A stretch of 64,000 nucleotides of DNA from Erinaceus europaeus (lineage: Eukaryota > Chordata > Mammalia > Eulipotyphla > Erinaceidae): NCBI RefSeq assembly GCF_950295315.1, contig NW_026647188.1, forward strand, positions 1,054,001-1,118,000. The letters run 5' to 3'. The translations under genes and the position numbers were made by a program. The notes under the pieces were generated by a model. The model saw nothing but the letters and a program-made list of their open reading frames with translations. It made no database searches and was not told the origin of the DNA. Positions 36,964-49,874 of the stretch are shown in pieces. Every line of letters starts with the position of its first letter. The stretch's first letter is position 1.

Positions 36964-39240
36964 AAGTATATAAGTAAAATATTAATGAGTGAAAACAGAG
37001 TGTGTGAGAGCATGGGAGAGTTAGAGACAGAGAAGGCGAGAAGAGAAATAGATGAGTTGGAAAGAGACCAGAATTCAAAAACCTCCTACGCTGTGTTCAT
37101 TGATGACAGGTTCAAACCTGGCTTGTAGAGACTGGAAGTCAGCAGCTCTCATGCCCACAGACCCCAGACAGCCCCAGCCTTCACCGTATGCTGTACTACC
37201 AGACCTGACATGAATGTGTGTGTGTGTGTGTCTGTCTGTCTCTCTGTCTATCAGTGTGTGTCTGTTTGTGCTCAGAACTCACCTATAGTAGTCTCAGAGC
37301 ATGGGTGGCAAGGTAGCCAGCCTCACCTGCAACTTATGTACAGAGAACCTAGCTGGTTAGGGAAAGCCAGCTAGCCCAGATTCTGGATAAGCAAGAATGC
37401 ATATGCAAAGGGTCTCTCATGTCTAGCTCTCCTGAGTTCCCGATTCAATCTCATGCCTCACTATCATCCAAACACTGCCAACGGGGGAAGCTGGGGCACC
37501 CCTCAGAATTCAGGGCAGGACCCTGTCCAGTCACGTTTGGCTGCATACTCAGCCTCCAGGTTCCCAGTCCACTTCTCAGTGGACAACAGATTACAAGCCC
37601 AGAAAGAACCCAGAAAGAGCTGTGTCTCAACATAGATAGGAACTGTGTTTGACCAAACAATAGTGGATGAACCTGGCCCCTTACACCTCCCATTTGGGTC
37701 CTGCTAAGGCCATGGCCTCACAATCCCTGATCACGGTGTCCTGGTGTCCACACATCACACTCAGAGAGATTCCCAGAATTAGGCATCCATGAGTGTCCCG
37801 TAAAAGTCACTCTGCTTGCAGGAAGAACAAACTCCCCGGGCCCTTGTTATGGAGAGACAAAAGGAAGATGGATGCCTCCATTGGCTGAATTAGGAGATTC
37901 CAGTGGAGATCACAGCCCCGCCCCTCAGCTGAGGGCCGGGCTGCTGCTAATAAAGGCAGTTGGAAACACCTGTTACCATTTGGGACCTGAGGACATAATA
38001 CTCAGGAATCCCTCAAGGACCTAGCAGGCTGGCAGACCTCCTGACCCCAGGTTAGCTGTGCTCCTTGTTGGGAGTGCCTTCTGGCCAGAGGTGAGAATAT
38101 TCCCTAGATACAAGAAAGAATTTCAGGTTGCAAAAGGATATGAAACCCCATGAGGCACTTGGAAAAGACATTTCACAGCCATCATAACACCCTCTTTCAG
38201 AACCCTGGAAGCTTCTGTTATGCATGGAAAATCTGGACACTGGTGTGGCCATCAGTACCACAGATACTTTACATTCGGCTTAATAGAGGGAAAGCACAAT
38301 GTGTGTGCCAGGGGGATAGAGTTTCACTTCTCTTGACCTGGGATCTCATGGAATAAGGACAAGGATGTGGTGTAGGAAATTGAGGAGGGCTGCATTTAGG
38401 CTGAGTGTCAGCCTCTGAGCCCTGGAGAATGGGAGTCAAGCACAGAGGGCCTGGACAGCTGCAGCTGGAGATGGACATATGCCTGTTACCTGCAAAGGGA
38501 TCCCTGTCTCCTCAGTTCCCCAATGTACTAAGCCATATGCAGGAGACTGAATAATCCAAAGGGCAAAGACAGGAAAATTTCAACACCAGGAATTCTGAGT
38601 TCACGATGCATGCACTGACTTCCAATAAGTGCCCAGTGAAGAAGGCACGTAGAGACAGTCAGAGAGACAGGATGGCAGATACAGAAAAGGACTGAAATTC
38701 TGGCCCTATGTTGATCAGTGCCAGAGCACTGAAGACAAACCCTCCATGCCCATGCATACTTCTTACAAGTGGCATTGTTATTTTAGTTTGTGAGGAAAGG
38801 TTACACTTAGAACATCAAGTTCTTAGCCCACTCTGAGAAGCAACACTTGGCCTGCAGCCTGTTCTCCAAAACTGCCCTCTCCTCTCCAATTTGGAAGTAG
38901 CCTTAGTGATGCTCCAGCTAAGATGCAGGCTGGCGTATTTCCGCTCCCTGGTCCAGCCTCAGTTGTCCTGTGTGCAGGAAACTGCACTATGTCTATTTCT
39001 TCTTTGATTTACAGTTTTGGGATAGGACTCGGTGGACAAAAAGAGCAAGAGGGAAGTAGATGATTTGGCAGCAGTAGTTTGTGCTGAGAGAGATTTGTAG
39101 AGTGATAAGAGGTATACGAATGGCTCTGTGAGATATCTCTCATGAGTGTGGCTCAGAAGGGCCAGGTGTATCCACATTACTACCCTAATCCAGAACTCTG
39201 CAGGTCTCTAGCTAAAAAATATTTTCAGAACTCTACATGT

Positions 39241-39241
<1 letters not shown>

Positions 39242-39319
<78 letters not shown>

Positions 39320-39376
39320 GTATATATAGAAAGAGAGAGAGACAGGGAGAGAGAGAGAGGGAGAGAGAGAGAGCGA
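39242..39376 (+). repeat. (TA)n(TG)n(TA)n(GA)n compound microsatellite
   Basis: About 48 bp of (TA)n, a 12-bp (TG)n, a second (TA)n to 39328 and a (GA)n with CAGG and GGG interruptions. Its order resembles 33029-33155, which may indicate shared descent of these two units. Confidence 0.9.
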
Positions 39377-40206
39377 GACAATGATGTAGTCATTTCCTAC
39401 AATGGATTTGATATGACATTCAGACAATTGATTACTAAAACCTGGAGAGAAACTGTGCATCAGGAAAAGAATTGTCCAAAAGAGTAAAATCTCAAAATCA
39501 TTAGTTATATGCAGCTCCAATGGGACAGAGCGAAAAAGGCTTGAGAAGGAACTCATCAAAGAGGCGCTCCACATGGACAGGTACCACAAGATTCCTAGTT
39601 TCACAACACACACAGGGCAGCTGCTAGTTCCCAGTGCAAGCCTCAGGACAAAAACCTCTACCTCTTCAGTGTCTTTACATCGGAAAAGAAGAAAAGTGAC
39701 CAAGGGCCAAAGACAGCTACAATGGTGTCAATATTGAGCTGTAAATCAGAATGTACCAAGTGTTTTCCAAAAAAACTCACTTTATTATAAACTCTGAGTG
39801 ATACTGGCATGAAAATGAGGAAAAAGAATATGGCTTGTGTCAGAAAGACTTACAAACTGAGGCTCCAGTAGCATAGGTGAAATCGCCAACACAACAAGCA
39901 GAGCTCAGCAGTGCTCTGGTAACTCTCTTTGTATATCTGGGCCTGTCAGTAAAATAAGTATATAAGTAAAATATTAATGAGTGAATACAGAGTGTGTGAG
40001 AGCATGTGAGAGTTAGAGACAGAGAAGGGGAGAAGTAAAATAGATGACTTGGAAAGAGACCAGAATTCAAAAACCTCGTACACTGTGTTCATTGGTGACA
40101 GGTTCAAAGCTGGCTTGTAGAGCTTGGAAGGCAGCAGCTCTCATGCCCACAGACCCCAGACAGCCCCAGCCTTCACCATATGCTGCACTACCAGACCTGA
40201 CAGTAA

Positions 40207-40257
<51 letters not shown>

Positions 40258-40282
40258 CTGGCTGTCTGTCTGTCTGTGTCTG
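40207..40282 (+). repeat. Long (TG)n(TCTG)n microsatellite
   Basis: About 44 bp of uninterrupted (TG)n followed by TATGTCTGGCTG and (TCTG)n. It is among the longest at the conserved TG site of module A. Confidence 0.92.
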
Positions 40283-42268
40283 TGTGTGCTCAGAGCTCAC
40301 AGCTCACCTATAGTAGTCTCAGAGCATGGGTGGGAAAGTAGCCAGCCTCACCTGCAACTTATGTACAGAGAACCTAGCTGGTCAGGGCAAGCCAGCTAGC
40401 CCAGATTCTGGCTAAGAAAGAATGCATATGCAAAGGGACTCTCATGTCTCTCTCTCCTGAATTCTCCATTCAATCCCATGCCTCACTATCTGTCATATAA
40501 ACACTGCCAATGGGGCAAGCTGGGGAACCACTCAGATTCCAGGGGCATGAGCCTGTCCAGTCACGTTTGGCTGCCTACTCAGCCTACAGGCTCTCAGTCC
40601 ACTGCTCAGGGCAGTAGATTACAAGCACAAAAAGTACCCAGAAAGAGCTGTGTTTCAACATAGATGTGAACTGTGTTCGACCAAACAATCGTGGATGAAC
40701 CCAGTCACTTACACCTACCCTTTGGGTCCGGCTAAGGCAAATCTTCCTGTGGCCTCATATCCCTGATCATGGTGTCCTGGTGTCCACAGATCACACTCAG
40801 AGCGATTCCCAGAAGTAGGCATGCATGAGTGTCCCATACAAAGTTGCTCTGCTTGCAGTAAGCACAAAATCCCTGGTCCCTTTCTATAGACAAACAATAG
40901 AAAGATGGATGCCTCCATTGGTGGAATTAGGAGCTTCCAGTGGAGATCACAGCTCCGCCCCTCACCTGAGGGCCTGGATGCTGCTAATAAAGGCAATTGG
41001 AAACAACTGTTACCACTTCGGCCCAGAGGACATACTCAGGAAACCCTCCAGGAGCTAGCAGACTGGCAGACCTCCTGACCCCGGGATAGCTGTGCTCCTA
41101 GTTGGGAGGGCCTTCTGGCCAGAGGTGAGAATATTCCCTAGATACAAGAAAGAACTTCAGGTTTCAAAAGGATTTGAAAACCCCATGAGGCACTAGGAAA
41201 AGACATTTCACAGCCATCAACACACCGTCTTTCAGAACCCTGGAAGCTTCTGTTTTGCGTGGAAAATCTGGACACTGGTGTGGCCATCAGTAACACAGAT
41301 CCTTTACATTCGGCTTAATAGAGGAAAAGCACAATGTGTGTGCCAGGGGGATAGAGTTTCACTTCTCTTGACCTGGGCTCTCATGGAATAAGGACAAGTG
41401 TGGTGCAGGAAATTAAGGAGGGCTGCATTTAGGCTGAGAGTCAACCTCAGGGCACTGGAGAATGGCAGTCAAGCACAGAGAGCCTGGACAGCTGCACCTT
41501 ATGATGGACATATGCCTGTTAGCTGCAGCAGGATCGCTTTCTTTTCAGTTCCCCAATGTACTATGCCATAAGCAGGAGACTAAATAATCCAAAGGGCAAA
41601 GAAAGGAAAATTTCAACACCAGGAAGTCCAAGATCACGATGCATGACTACCAATAAGGGCCCAGTGAAGAAGGCATGTAGAGACACTCAGTGAGACAGAA
41701 TGACAGTGATAGAAAAGGACTGAAAATCTGGCCCTGTGTTGATCAGTGCCAGAGCACTGAAGACAAACCCTCAATGCCCATGCATACTTCTTACAAGAGG
41801 CATTGTTATTTTATGTTTGTGAGGAAAGGTTACACTTAAAACATGTAGGTCTTAGCCCACTCTGAGAAGCAAAACTTGGCCTGCAGCCTACTCTCCAAAA
41901 CTGCCCTCGCCTCTCCAATTTGGAAGTAGAAGTAGTGATGCTCTAGCCAAAATGCAGGCTGGCATATTGCATCTCCTGGCCCAGCCTCAGACTGTCCTGT
42001 GTGCAGGGAACTGCACTATGTCTATTTCTTCATTGATTTACAGTTTTGGGATAGGACTTGGTGGACAACAAGAGCAAGAGGGAAATAGATGATTTGGCAG
42101 TGATAGTTTGTGCTGAGAGAGATGTGTAGAGTGATAAGAGGTAAACGAATGGCTCTGTGAGATGTCTCTCATGACAGTGGCTCAGAAGGGGCAGGTGTAT
42201 CCACATTAGTACCCTAATACAGAGCTGTTCAGGTCTCTAGCTAAAAAATATTTTCAGACCTCTACATG

Positions 42269-42356
<88 letters not shown>

Positions 42357-42724
42357 ATGTAGTTATTTTCTACAATGGATTTGATATGTCATTCAAACAA
42401 TTGATTGCTAAAACCTGGAGAGAAGCTGTGCATCAAGAAAAGAATTGTCCAAAGGAGTAAAATCTCCAAATCATTAGCTATATGCAGCTCCAACGGGACT
42501 GAGCGAAAAAGCCTCGAGAATGATCTCATCCAGGAGACTCTCCACATGGACAGGCACCACAAGATTCCTAGTCAGGCAACACACAGGGTAGCTGCTAGTT
42601 CCTAGAAAAAGCCTCAGGGCAAAAACCTCTCCCTCTTCAGTGTCTTTAGATCTGAAAAAAAGAAAAGCGACCAAGGGCCAAGGAGAGCTACAATGGTGTC
42701 AATATTGAGCTGTAAATCAGAATG
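42269..42724 (+). repeat. Module A segment leading to truncated P
   Basis: (TA)n at 42269-42320, (GA)n at 42321-42354, then post-(TA)n module A sequence to AATCAGAATGTGCC, as before both complete P islands. Confidence 0.85.
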
Positions 42725-42868
42725 TGCCTTGTTTTTTGCAAAAAATCACCTGTGCCACAGTGATTCAGTTGTTCTTTCCCTCTCTCCCTCTCTCACACAC
42801 TCACACACACAGAAACACACACTGTCACAGTCACACACACACATACATCCATCGAGGCACAGGCATGA
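42725..42868 (+). promoter_or_regulatory. Module P copy 3, truncated
   Basis: It keeps the GTGCCACAGTGATTC start, the CT/CA-rich tract and GAGGCACAGGCA, then stops at about 42868 where module B sequence takes over. The NRF1-like, CCAAT and GC-box motifs of the complete copies are all lost, so this copy should lack the promoter-like core. Confidence 0.7.
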
Positions 42869-42885
42869 AATATATATAATGACTG

Positions 42886-42919
<34 letters not shown>

Positions 42920-43340
42920 GTACATATATGTATGTGTTTCTTTATTATAAACTATGAGGTATACTGGCATGGCTATGAGGAGACAGAGTATGGCTTGTGC
43001 CAGAGAGACTTACAAAGCTGAGGCTCCCGAAACCTAGGTGAAATCGCCAAGAAAACAAGCCAGAGCTCAGCAGTGGCCTGGTGACTCTCTTTGTATATCT
43101 GGGCCTGTCAGTAAAATAATATATAAGTAAAATTTTAATGAGTGCAGACAGAGTGAGGGAGAGCCTGTGAGAGTCAGAGACAGAGAAGGCAAGAATAGAA
43201 ACAGAAGAGTTGGAAAGAGACTAGAAGTCAAAAACCTCCCACACTATTCATACATGACAGTTTCAATCCTGGGTTGTAGATTGTAAGGTAGCAGTCTCTT
43301 GTCCACAGACCCCAGATAACCCCAGCCTTCACCATATGTG
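42869..43340 (+). repeat. Module B tail and module S after truncated P
   Basis: It enters module B at its TATATATGTACATATATG tract, then has complete S ending CCTTCACCATATG. Confidence 0.83.
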
Positions 43341-43872
43341 TGTAGTATTTATGACAGGAAATGTATTGTGAGTGTAAACTTCCCTTCAAATATAAGAGAA
43401 AAATCTATCAAGCAGAGGAAATGACCTCTCATGGAATATAGGACTAAATAAATCAATAAATATGCAAATAAATGGGGATGATCGAGGAAGATTTGAAAAA
43501 AATAAAAAATAAAGCACAGAAAGACCTGATTACAGCAGAAACATAGAAACCATCTGCTGAGAAACAGAGGGCTGCTTCAAAAATTCTGAGACACTTCAGA
43601 GTCCAGGGAAATTAATATTTCAGGAGAATGAAAATAAATTCATATTTCTTGAAGCTTACACTAGAGAAAGGAGGCAAGTTCTATACTATGATAATTTTAA
43701 TAAGGATGCTGATAGAAATGCTATTAGAAAGGCTACCAGAAGGTTCTATTATTTATAATTGTATTGAATCCTGCTCCAGCTATGTGGCCAATTATTCATG
43801 AAAAAGAAGCTGTTATAAATGTGTTAATTCTGATTAAGATCAATTACATAGGTTGGCAATTCCAAAAATGAC

Positions 43873-43930
<58 letters not shown>

Positions 43931-44395
43931 ATTTATATATGAACATATATATATATTTATTTATTTATTTATTTATTTATTTATTATAAAGTCTGAGAGA
44001 TACTGCCATGGATATAAGGAGACATAATATGGCTTGAGTCAAAGAGAATTACAAAGCTGAGGCTCAAGTAGCCCAGGTAAAAACACCAACAAAAAAGCCA
44101 GAGCTCAGCAGTGCTCTGGCAACTCTCTTTGTATATCTGGGCCTGTCAATAAAATAAGGATATAAGTAAAATATTACTGAGAGCAGACAGAGTGAGTGAG
44201 AGCATGTGAGAGTCAGAGACAGAGAAGTCGAGAAGTGAAATAGAAGAATTGAAAAGAGACCAGAATTCAAAAACCTCCTATAATGTGTTCATTAATGACA
44301 GGTTCAAACCTGGCTTGTAGAGATTGTAAGGCAGCAGCTCTTATGCCCACAGACCCCTGACAGCCCCAGCCTTCACCATATGCTGTATTACCAGA
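43341..44395 (+). repeat. B+S unit with expanded simple repeats
   Basis: A full-order module B, then (TA)n at 43877-43918, (TG)n to 43930 and (TTTA)n at about 43957-43984 at the site where other copies have a short TATATG tract. S follows and leads into module A. Confidence 0.85.
43877..43986 (+). repeat. (TA)n(TG)n ... (TTTA)n simple repeats
   Basis: Three adjacent simple tracts in module B, private to this copy at this length. Confidence 0.9.
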
Positions 44396-45770
44396 CCTGA
44401 CACTAATGTGTGTGTGTGTGTGTGTGTGTATGTGTCTGTCTGTATGTCTGTGTGTCTGTGTGTGCTCAGAGCTCACTTGTAGTAGTCTCAGAGCATGGGT
44501 GTCAAGGTAGCCAGCCTCACCTGCAACTTATGTACAGAGAACCTAGCTGGTCAGGGCAAGGCAGGTAGCCCAGATTCTGGCTAAGCAAGAATGCGCATGC
44601 AAAGGGACTCTCATGTCTCCCTCTCCTGAGTTCCCGATTCAATCTCATGCCTCATTATCATCCAAACACTGCCAAGGGCATAAGCGGGGGCAACCCTCAA
44701 AATTCAGTGGCATGAGCCTGTCCAGTCACGTTTGGCAGCCTACTCAGCCTCCAGACTCTCAGTCCACTGATGAGGGCAGCAGATTACAAGCCCAGAATGA
44801 ACCCAGAAAGAGCTGTGTTTCAACATAGATGGGAAATGTGTTTGACCAAACCATAGTGGATGAACCCAGCCCCTCACACCTAGACTTTGGGTCCGGCTCA
44901 GGCAATTTTTCCTGTGGACTCACAATCCCTGATCATGGTGTCCTGATGTCCACACATCACACTCAGAGAGATTAGAAGTAGGCATGCATGACTGTCCCAT
45001 ACAAAGTCGCTCTGCTTGCAGGAAGCACAAACTCCCCGGGCCCTTGCTATGGATAGACAAAAGGAAGATGGATGCCTCCATTGGCTGAATTAGGAGCTTC
45101 AAGTGGAGATCAAGCACCGCCCATCACCTGACCACCTGGCTGCTGCTAAGAAATGCAATTGGAAACACCTTTTACACTTGGGCCCTGAAAACAGACTCAG
45201 GAATCCCTCAAGGAGCTACCAGGCTGACAGACCTCCTGACCCCAGCATAGCTGTGCTCCCAGTTGGGAGGGCCTTTGGGCCAGAGGTGAGAAAATTCCCT
45301 AGATACAAGAATGAACTTCAGGTTTCAAAAGGATTTGAAACCCCAGGAGGCAATTGGAAAAAACATTGCACAGCCATCAAAACACCCTCTTTCTGAACCC
45401 TGGAAGCTTCCGTTTTGCCTGGAAATCTGGACACTGGTATGGCCATTAGTACCACAGATCCTTTACATTCATCCCAATAGAGGGAAAGCACAATGTGTGT
45501 GCCAGGGGGATAGAGTTTCACTTCTCTTCACCTGGGCTCTCATGGAATAATGACAAGAATACGGTGCAGGAAATTGAGGAGGGCTGCATTTAGGCTGAGT
45601 GTCAGCCACAGGTCCCTGGAGATTGCAGTCAAGCACAGAGGGCCTGGACAGCTGCAGCTGGAGATGGACATATGCCTGTTACCTGCAGCAGGATCACTGT
45701 CTCCTCAGTTCCCCTCTGTACTACGCCATATGCAGGAGACTGAATAATCTAAAGGGCAAAAAAGGAAAAT
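44396..45770 (+). repeat. Module A, truncated at its 3' side
   Basis: (TG)n at 44406-44465 and module A order through the CATTTAGGCTGAGTGTCAGCC stretch near 45590. Near 45770 (GGAAAAT to GCAATACTAATCC) it switches to the D-to-B linker. Confidence 0.85.
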
Positions 45771-46664
45771 GCAATACTAATCCATTGTGCATTGGTGTTA
45801 CTGTCAAAAACAGTGCAGTAGTAGTTGTAGTTATGTGTAGTATCTGCAAAAGGAAATGTATTGTGTGTCAAAAGTTCCCTTCAATTATAAGAGAAAATCT
45901 ATCAGGCAGAAGAAATGACCCCTCATGTCTTATGTGACTAAATATATAAATAAATATACAAATATATGGGGTGATCTAGGAGGATTTGAAAAAAATAAAA
46001 AAAACAAAAACAACAGGAAGATCTGATTACAGCAGAAATATAGAAAACGTCTGCAGAGAAATAGAGGGCTGCTTTAAAAATTTTCTGACACTTCAGGTTC
46101 CACGTAAATTAAGAATTCCCAAGAATGAAAAGAAAGAGCATACATATTGAAGCTTACACTAGAAAATGGAGGCAAGTTCTGTGCTATGATATTACAATAA
46201 GGATACTGATAGAAAGGCTATTAGAAATGCTCCTGGAAGGTTTATAATTTATAATTGTAGTGAATCCTGCTCCACCTATGTCACCAATTATTTATGAATA
46301 AGGAGGCTGTTATAAATGTGGTAATTCTGCATTAAGATCAAATAAAAAGGTCAAAAATTCTAAAATAACTGATATATATGTACATATATGTATGTGTATC
46401 TTTATTATCAACTATGAGGAATACTGGCATGGCTATGAGGAGACACAGTATGGCTTTTGCCAGAGAGTCTTACAAAGATGAGGCTCCAGAAATCTAGGTG
46501 AAATCGCCAACAAAACAATCCAGAGCTCAGCAGTGCCCTGGTGACTCTCTTGTATATCTGGGCCTGTCAGTAAAATAATGAATAGGTAAAATATTAATTA
46601 GTGCAGACAGAGTTATAGCCTGTGAGAGTCAGAGACAGAGAAGGCGAGAAGAGAAATAGAAGAG
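45771..46664 (+). repeat. B+S unit, S truncated
   Basis: It begins with the end of the D-to-B linker, then module B and most of S. Near 46664 (AATAGAAGAGTTAGAGAAAG) it joins the (GA)n side of a module A. Confidence 0.84.
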
Positions 46665-48742
46665 TTAGAGAAAGAGAGACACTGATGTAGTCAGTTTTCT
46701 ACAATGGATTCGATATGACATTCAGACAATTGATTGCTAAAACCTGGAGAGAAACTGTGCATCAGGGAAATAATTGTCCAAAGGAGTAAAATCTCCAAAT
46801 CATTAGCTATATGCAGCTCCATCGGGACCGATCGAAAAAGGCTCGAGAAGGAACTCATCCAGGAGACTCTCCACAAGGACAGGCTCCACAATTTTCCTAG
46901 TCTGGCAACACACACAGTGCATCTGCTAGTTCCCAGTGCAAGCCTCAGGGCAAAAACCTCACCGTCTTCAGTGTCTCAGAATTCAAAAACCTCCTACACT
47001 GTGTTCATTGATGACAGGATCAAACCTGGGTTGTAGAGATTGTAAGGCAGCAGTTCTCATTCCCACAGACCCCCGACAGCCCCAGCCTTCACCATATGCT
47101 GTACTACCAGACCTGACAGTAATGTGTGTGTATCTGTCTGTCTGTCTTTCAGATTGTGTGTGTCTGTGTGAGCTCAGAGCTCACCTGTAGTAGTCTCAGA
47201 TCATGGGTGGCAAGGTAACCAGCCTCACCTGCAACTTATGTATAGAGAACCTAGCTGGTTATGGCAAGCCATCTAGCCCAGATTCTGGCTAAGCAGGAAT
47301 GCATATGCAAAGGGATTCTCATGTCTAAATCTCCTGAGTTCCCTTTTCAATCCCATGCCACACTATCTTTCATCAGGGGGAAGCTGGGGCACCCCTCAGT
47401 ATTCAGGGGCATAAGCCCGTCCAGTCACATTTGGCTGCCTACTCAGCCTCCAGGCTCTCAGTCCACTGCTCAGGGCAGCAGATTACAAGCACAGACAGTA
47501 CCCAAAAAGAGCTGTGTTTCAACATAGATGGGAACTGTGTTCGACCAAACAATAGTGGATGAACCGATCCCTTACACTGACCCTTTGGGTCCTGCCAAGG
47601 CAATTGCTCCTGTGGCCTCACATCCCTGATCATGAAGTCCTGGTGTCCACACATCACACTCAGAGAGATTCCCAGAAGTAGGCATGCATGAGTGCCCCGT
47701 ACAAAGTCACTCTGCTTGCAGGAAGAACAAACTCCCCGAGCCCTTGCTATGGACAGTCAAAAGAAAGATGGATGCCTCCATTGGCTGAATTCGGAGCTTC
47801 CAGTGGAGATCACAGCACCGCCCCTCACCTGAGGGCCTGGCTGCTGCTAATAACGGCAACTGGAAACACCTGTTACCACTTGGGCACTGAGGACATACTC
47901 AGGAATCCCTCAAGGAGCTAGCAGGCTGGCATATCTCCTGACCCCGGGATAGCTGTGCTCCGAGTTCGGCAGGCTTCTGGCCAGAGGTGAGAATATTCCC
48001 TAGATACAATAAAGGACTTCAGGTTTTAAAAGGATTTGAAAACCCCATGAAGCACTTGGTAAAGACATTTCACAGCCATCAAAACACCCTCTTTCAGAGC
48101 CCTGGAAGCTTCCATTTTGCGTGGAAAATCTGGACACTGGTGTGGCCATCAGTACCACAGATCCTTTACATTCGGCTTCATAGAGGGAAAGCACAATGTG
48201 TGTTCCAGGGGGATAGAGTTTCACTTCTCTTCACCTGGGCTCTCATGGAATAAGTACAAGGGCGCTTTGCAGGAAGGTGATGAGGGCTGCATTTAGGCTG
48301 AGTGACAGCCTCAGGGCCCTGGAGAATGGGAGTCAAGCACAGAGGGCCTGGACAGCTGCAGCTGCAGATGGACATATGCCTGGAACCTGCAGCAGCAACT
48401 ATGTCTCCGCAGTTACCCTCGGTACTACACCATGTGCAGGAGATTAAATAATCCAAAGGCCAAAGAAAGGATAATTTCAACACTAGGATGACTGAGTTCA
48501 CTTTGCATGCACTGACTTCCAGTAAGGGCCCAGGCAAGAACGCTCATAGAGACAGTCAGAGAGACAGAATGACAGAGACAGAAAAGGACTGAAATTCTGT
48601 CCCTGTGTTGATCAGTGCCACAGCACTGAAGACAAACCCAACATGCCCATGCATACTTCTTACAAGTGGCATTTCTATTTTATGTTTTTGAGGAAAGGTA
48701 ACACTTAGAACATCTAGGTCTTATCCCACTCTGAGAAGCATT
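46665..48742 (+). repeat. Module A-short unit 6
   Basis: It lacks (TA)n at its left edge. A-short join at about 46976, (TG)n at 47122-47172, 77-codon segment at 47688-47921. It ends near 48742 (CTGAGAAGCA to TTCAGGTCCAAC) inside module A. Confidence 0.86.
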
Positions 48743-49303
48743 CAGGTCCAACTATATGGCCAATTATTTCTGAAAATCTAGGCTGCTATAAATGTGGTAA
48801 TTCTGAATTAAGGTCAAATACATAGGTAGACAATTCTAAAAATGACAGATATATAAATATATGTGTATATATATGTATATCTTTATTATAATCTCTAAGT
48901 GATACTGGGATGGAATGGAGGCGAATATAACTTGTGTCAGAAAGACTTACAAACTGAGGCTCCAGTAGCCTAGGTGAAATCGCCAACACAACAAGCCAGA
49001 GCTCAGCAGTGCTCTGTTAAATCTATTTGTATATCTGGGACTGTCAGTAAAATAAGTATATAATTAAAATATTAATGAGTGAAGACAGAGTGTGTCAGAG
49101 CATGTGAGAGTTAGGGACAGAGAAGGTGAGAAGAGAAAAAGATGAGTTGCAAAGAAAACAGAATTCAAAAACCTCCTACACTGTGTTCATTGATGACAGG
49201 GTCAAACCTGGCTTGTAGAGATTGTTAGACAGCAGCTTTCATGCCTACAGACCCCAGACTTCCCCAGCCTTCACCATATGCTGTACTACCAGACCTAACA
49301 GTA

Positions 49304-49340
<37 letters not shown>

Positions 49341-49487
49341 TGTGTGTGTCTGTGTGTGCTCAGAGCTCAGCTGTAGTAGTCTCGGAGCATGGGTGTCAAG
49401 GTAGCCAGCCTCACCTGCAACTTGTGTACAGAGAAACTAGCAGGTCAGGGCAAGCCAGCTAGCCCTGATTCTGGCTAAGCAAGAATT
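48743..49487 (+). repeat. Partial B, S and start of module A
   Basis: The last 140 bp of module B, complete S (about 48880-49290), then (TG)n at 49303-49359 and the start of module A up to AAGAATTCCAGAG, where module D begins. Confidence 0.83.
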
Positions 49488-49671
49488 CCAGAGAACTATG
49501 TGGAAGCCCTGGACCTCATTTTGAGCCCCTGATCACCACTTACCCAGCTAGGGAAAAGCTGGGCTACTGGAAAATCAGAGCTGCAGCTGTCTCTTTGTCT
49601 ATCTTCCTGCTTGGGTCCTGCTCTCTCAATTTATGACTGTTTCTTTCTCCTCAATAAGAAAGTTACAAATG
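49488..49671 (+). mobile_element. Module D copy 2: old tRNA-derived SINE
   Basis: Collinear with copy 1, including TTTTGAGCCCCTGATCACCAC, GGGAAAAGCTGGGCTA, a CTCTCAATTTATGACTG stretch and CTCAATAAGAAAG. Confidence 0.65.
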
Positions 49672-49874
49672 ATGTACAGAAATAAAGGGAAAGTGGCAAA
49701 AATTACCTCCGTGCAAACTATTACATGTAACTGTTGACTGTAAACCATTCCTCCCCCAAGAAAGAACAGAATAAATATTTGTGAGGTTAAAAACATTGTA
49801 CGTTAAATAGGGAACATTCTTTAGAGCCATGCAATACTAATCCATTGTGCATTGGATGTCACTGTCAAAAACAG
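49672..49874 (+). repeat. D-to-B linker, second copy
   Basis: Same order as 12196-12392; no coding signal. Confidence 0.8.

Larger units (their letters stand above)
36010..39241 (+). repeat. Module A full-length unit containing a SINE
   Basis: (TA)n with AAATATATATAA interruptions at 36011-36070. S is split by a SINE at 36692-36963; without it the unit would be about 2.96 kb. (TG)n lies at 37215-37270, and the remainder is collinear with neighbours. Confidence 0.88.
39242..42268 (+). repeat. Module A full-length unit (3.03 kb)
   Basis: It opens with a compound TA/TG/TA/GA tract, has complete S, and carries the long pure (TG)n at 40207-40252. An 8-bp repeat (CAGAGCTCACAGCTCACC) lies near 40292. 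The 77-codon segment is at 40825-41058. Confidence 0.88.
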
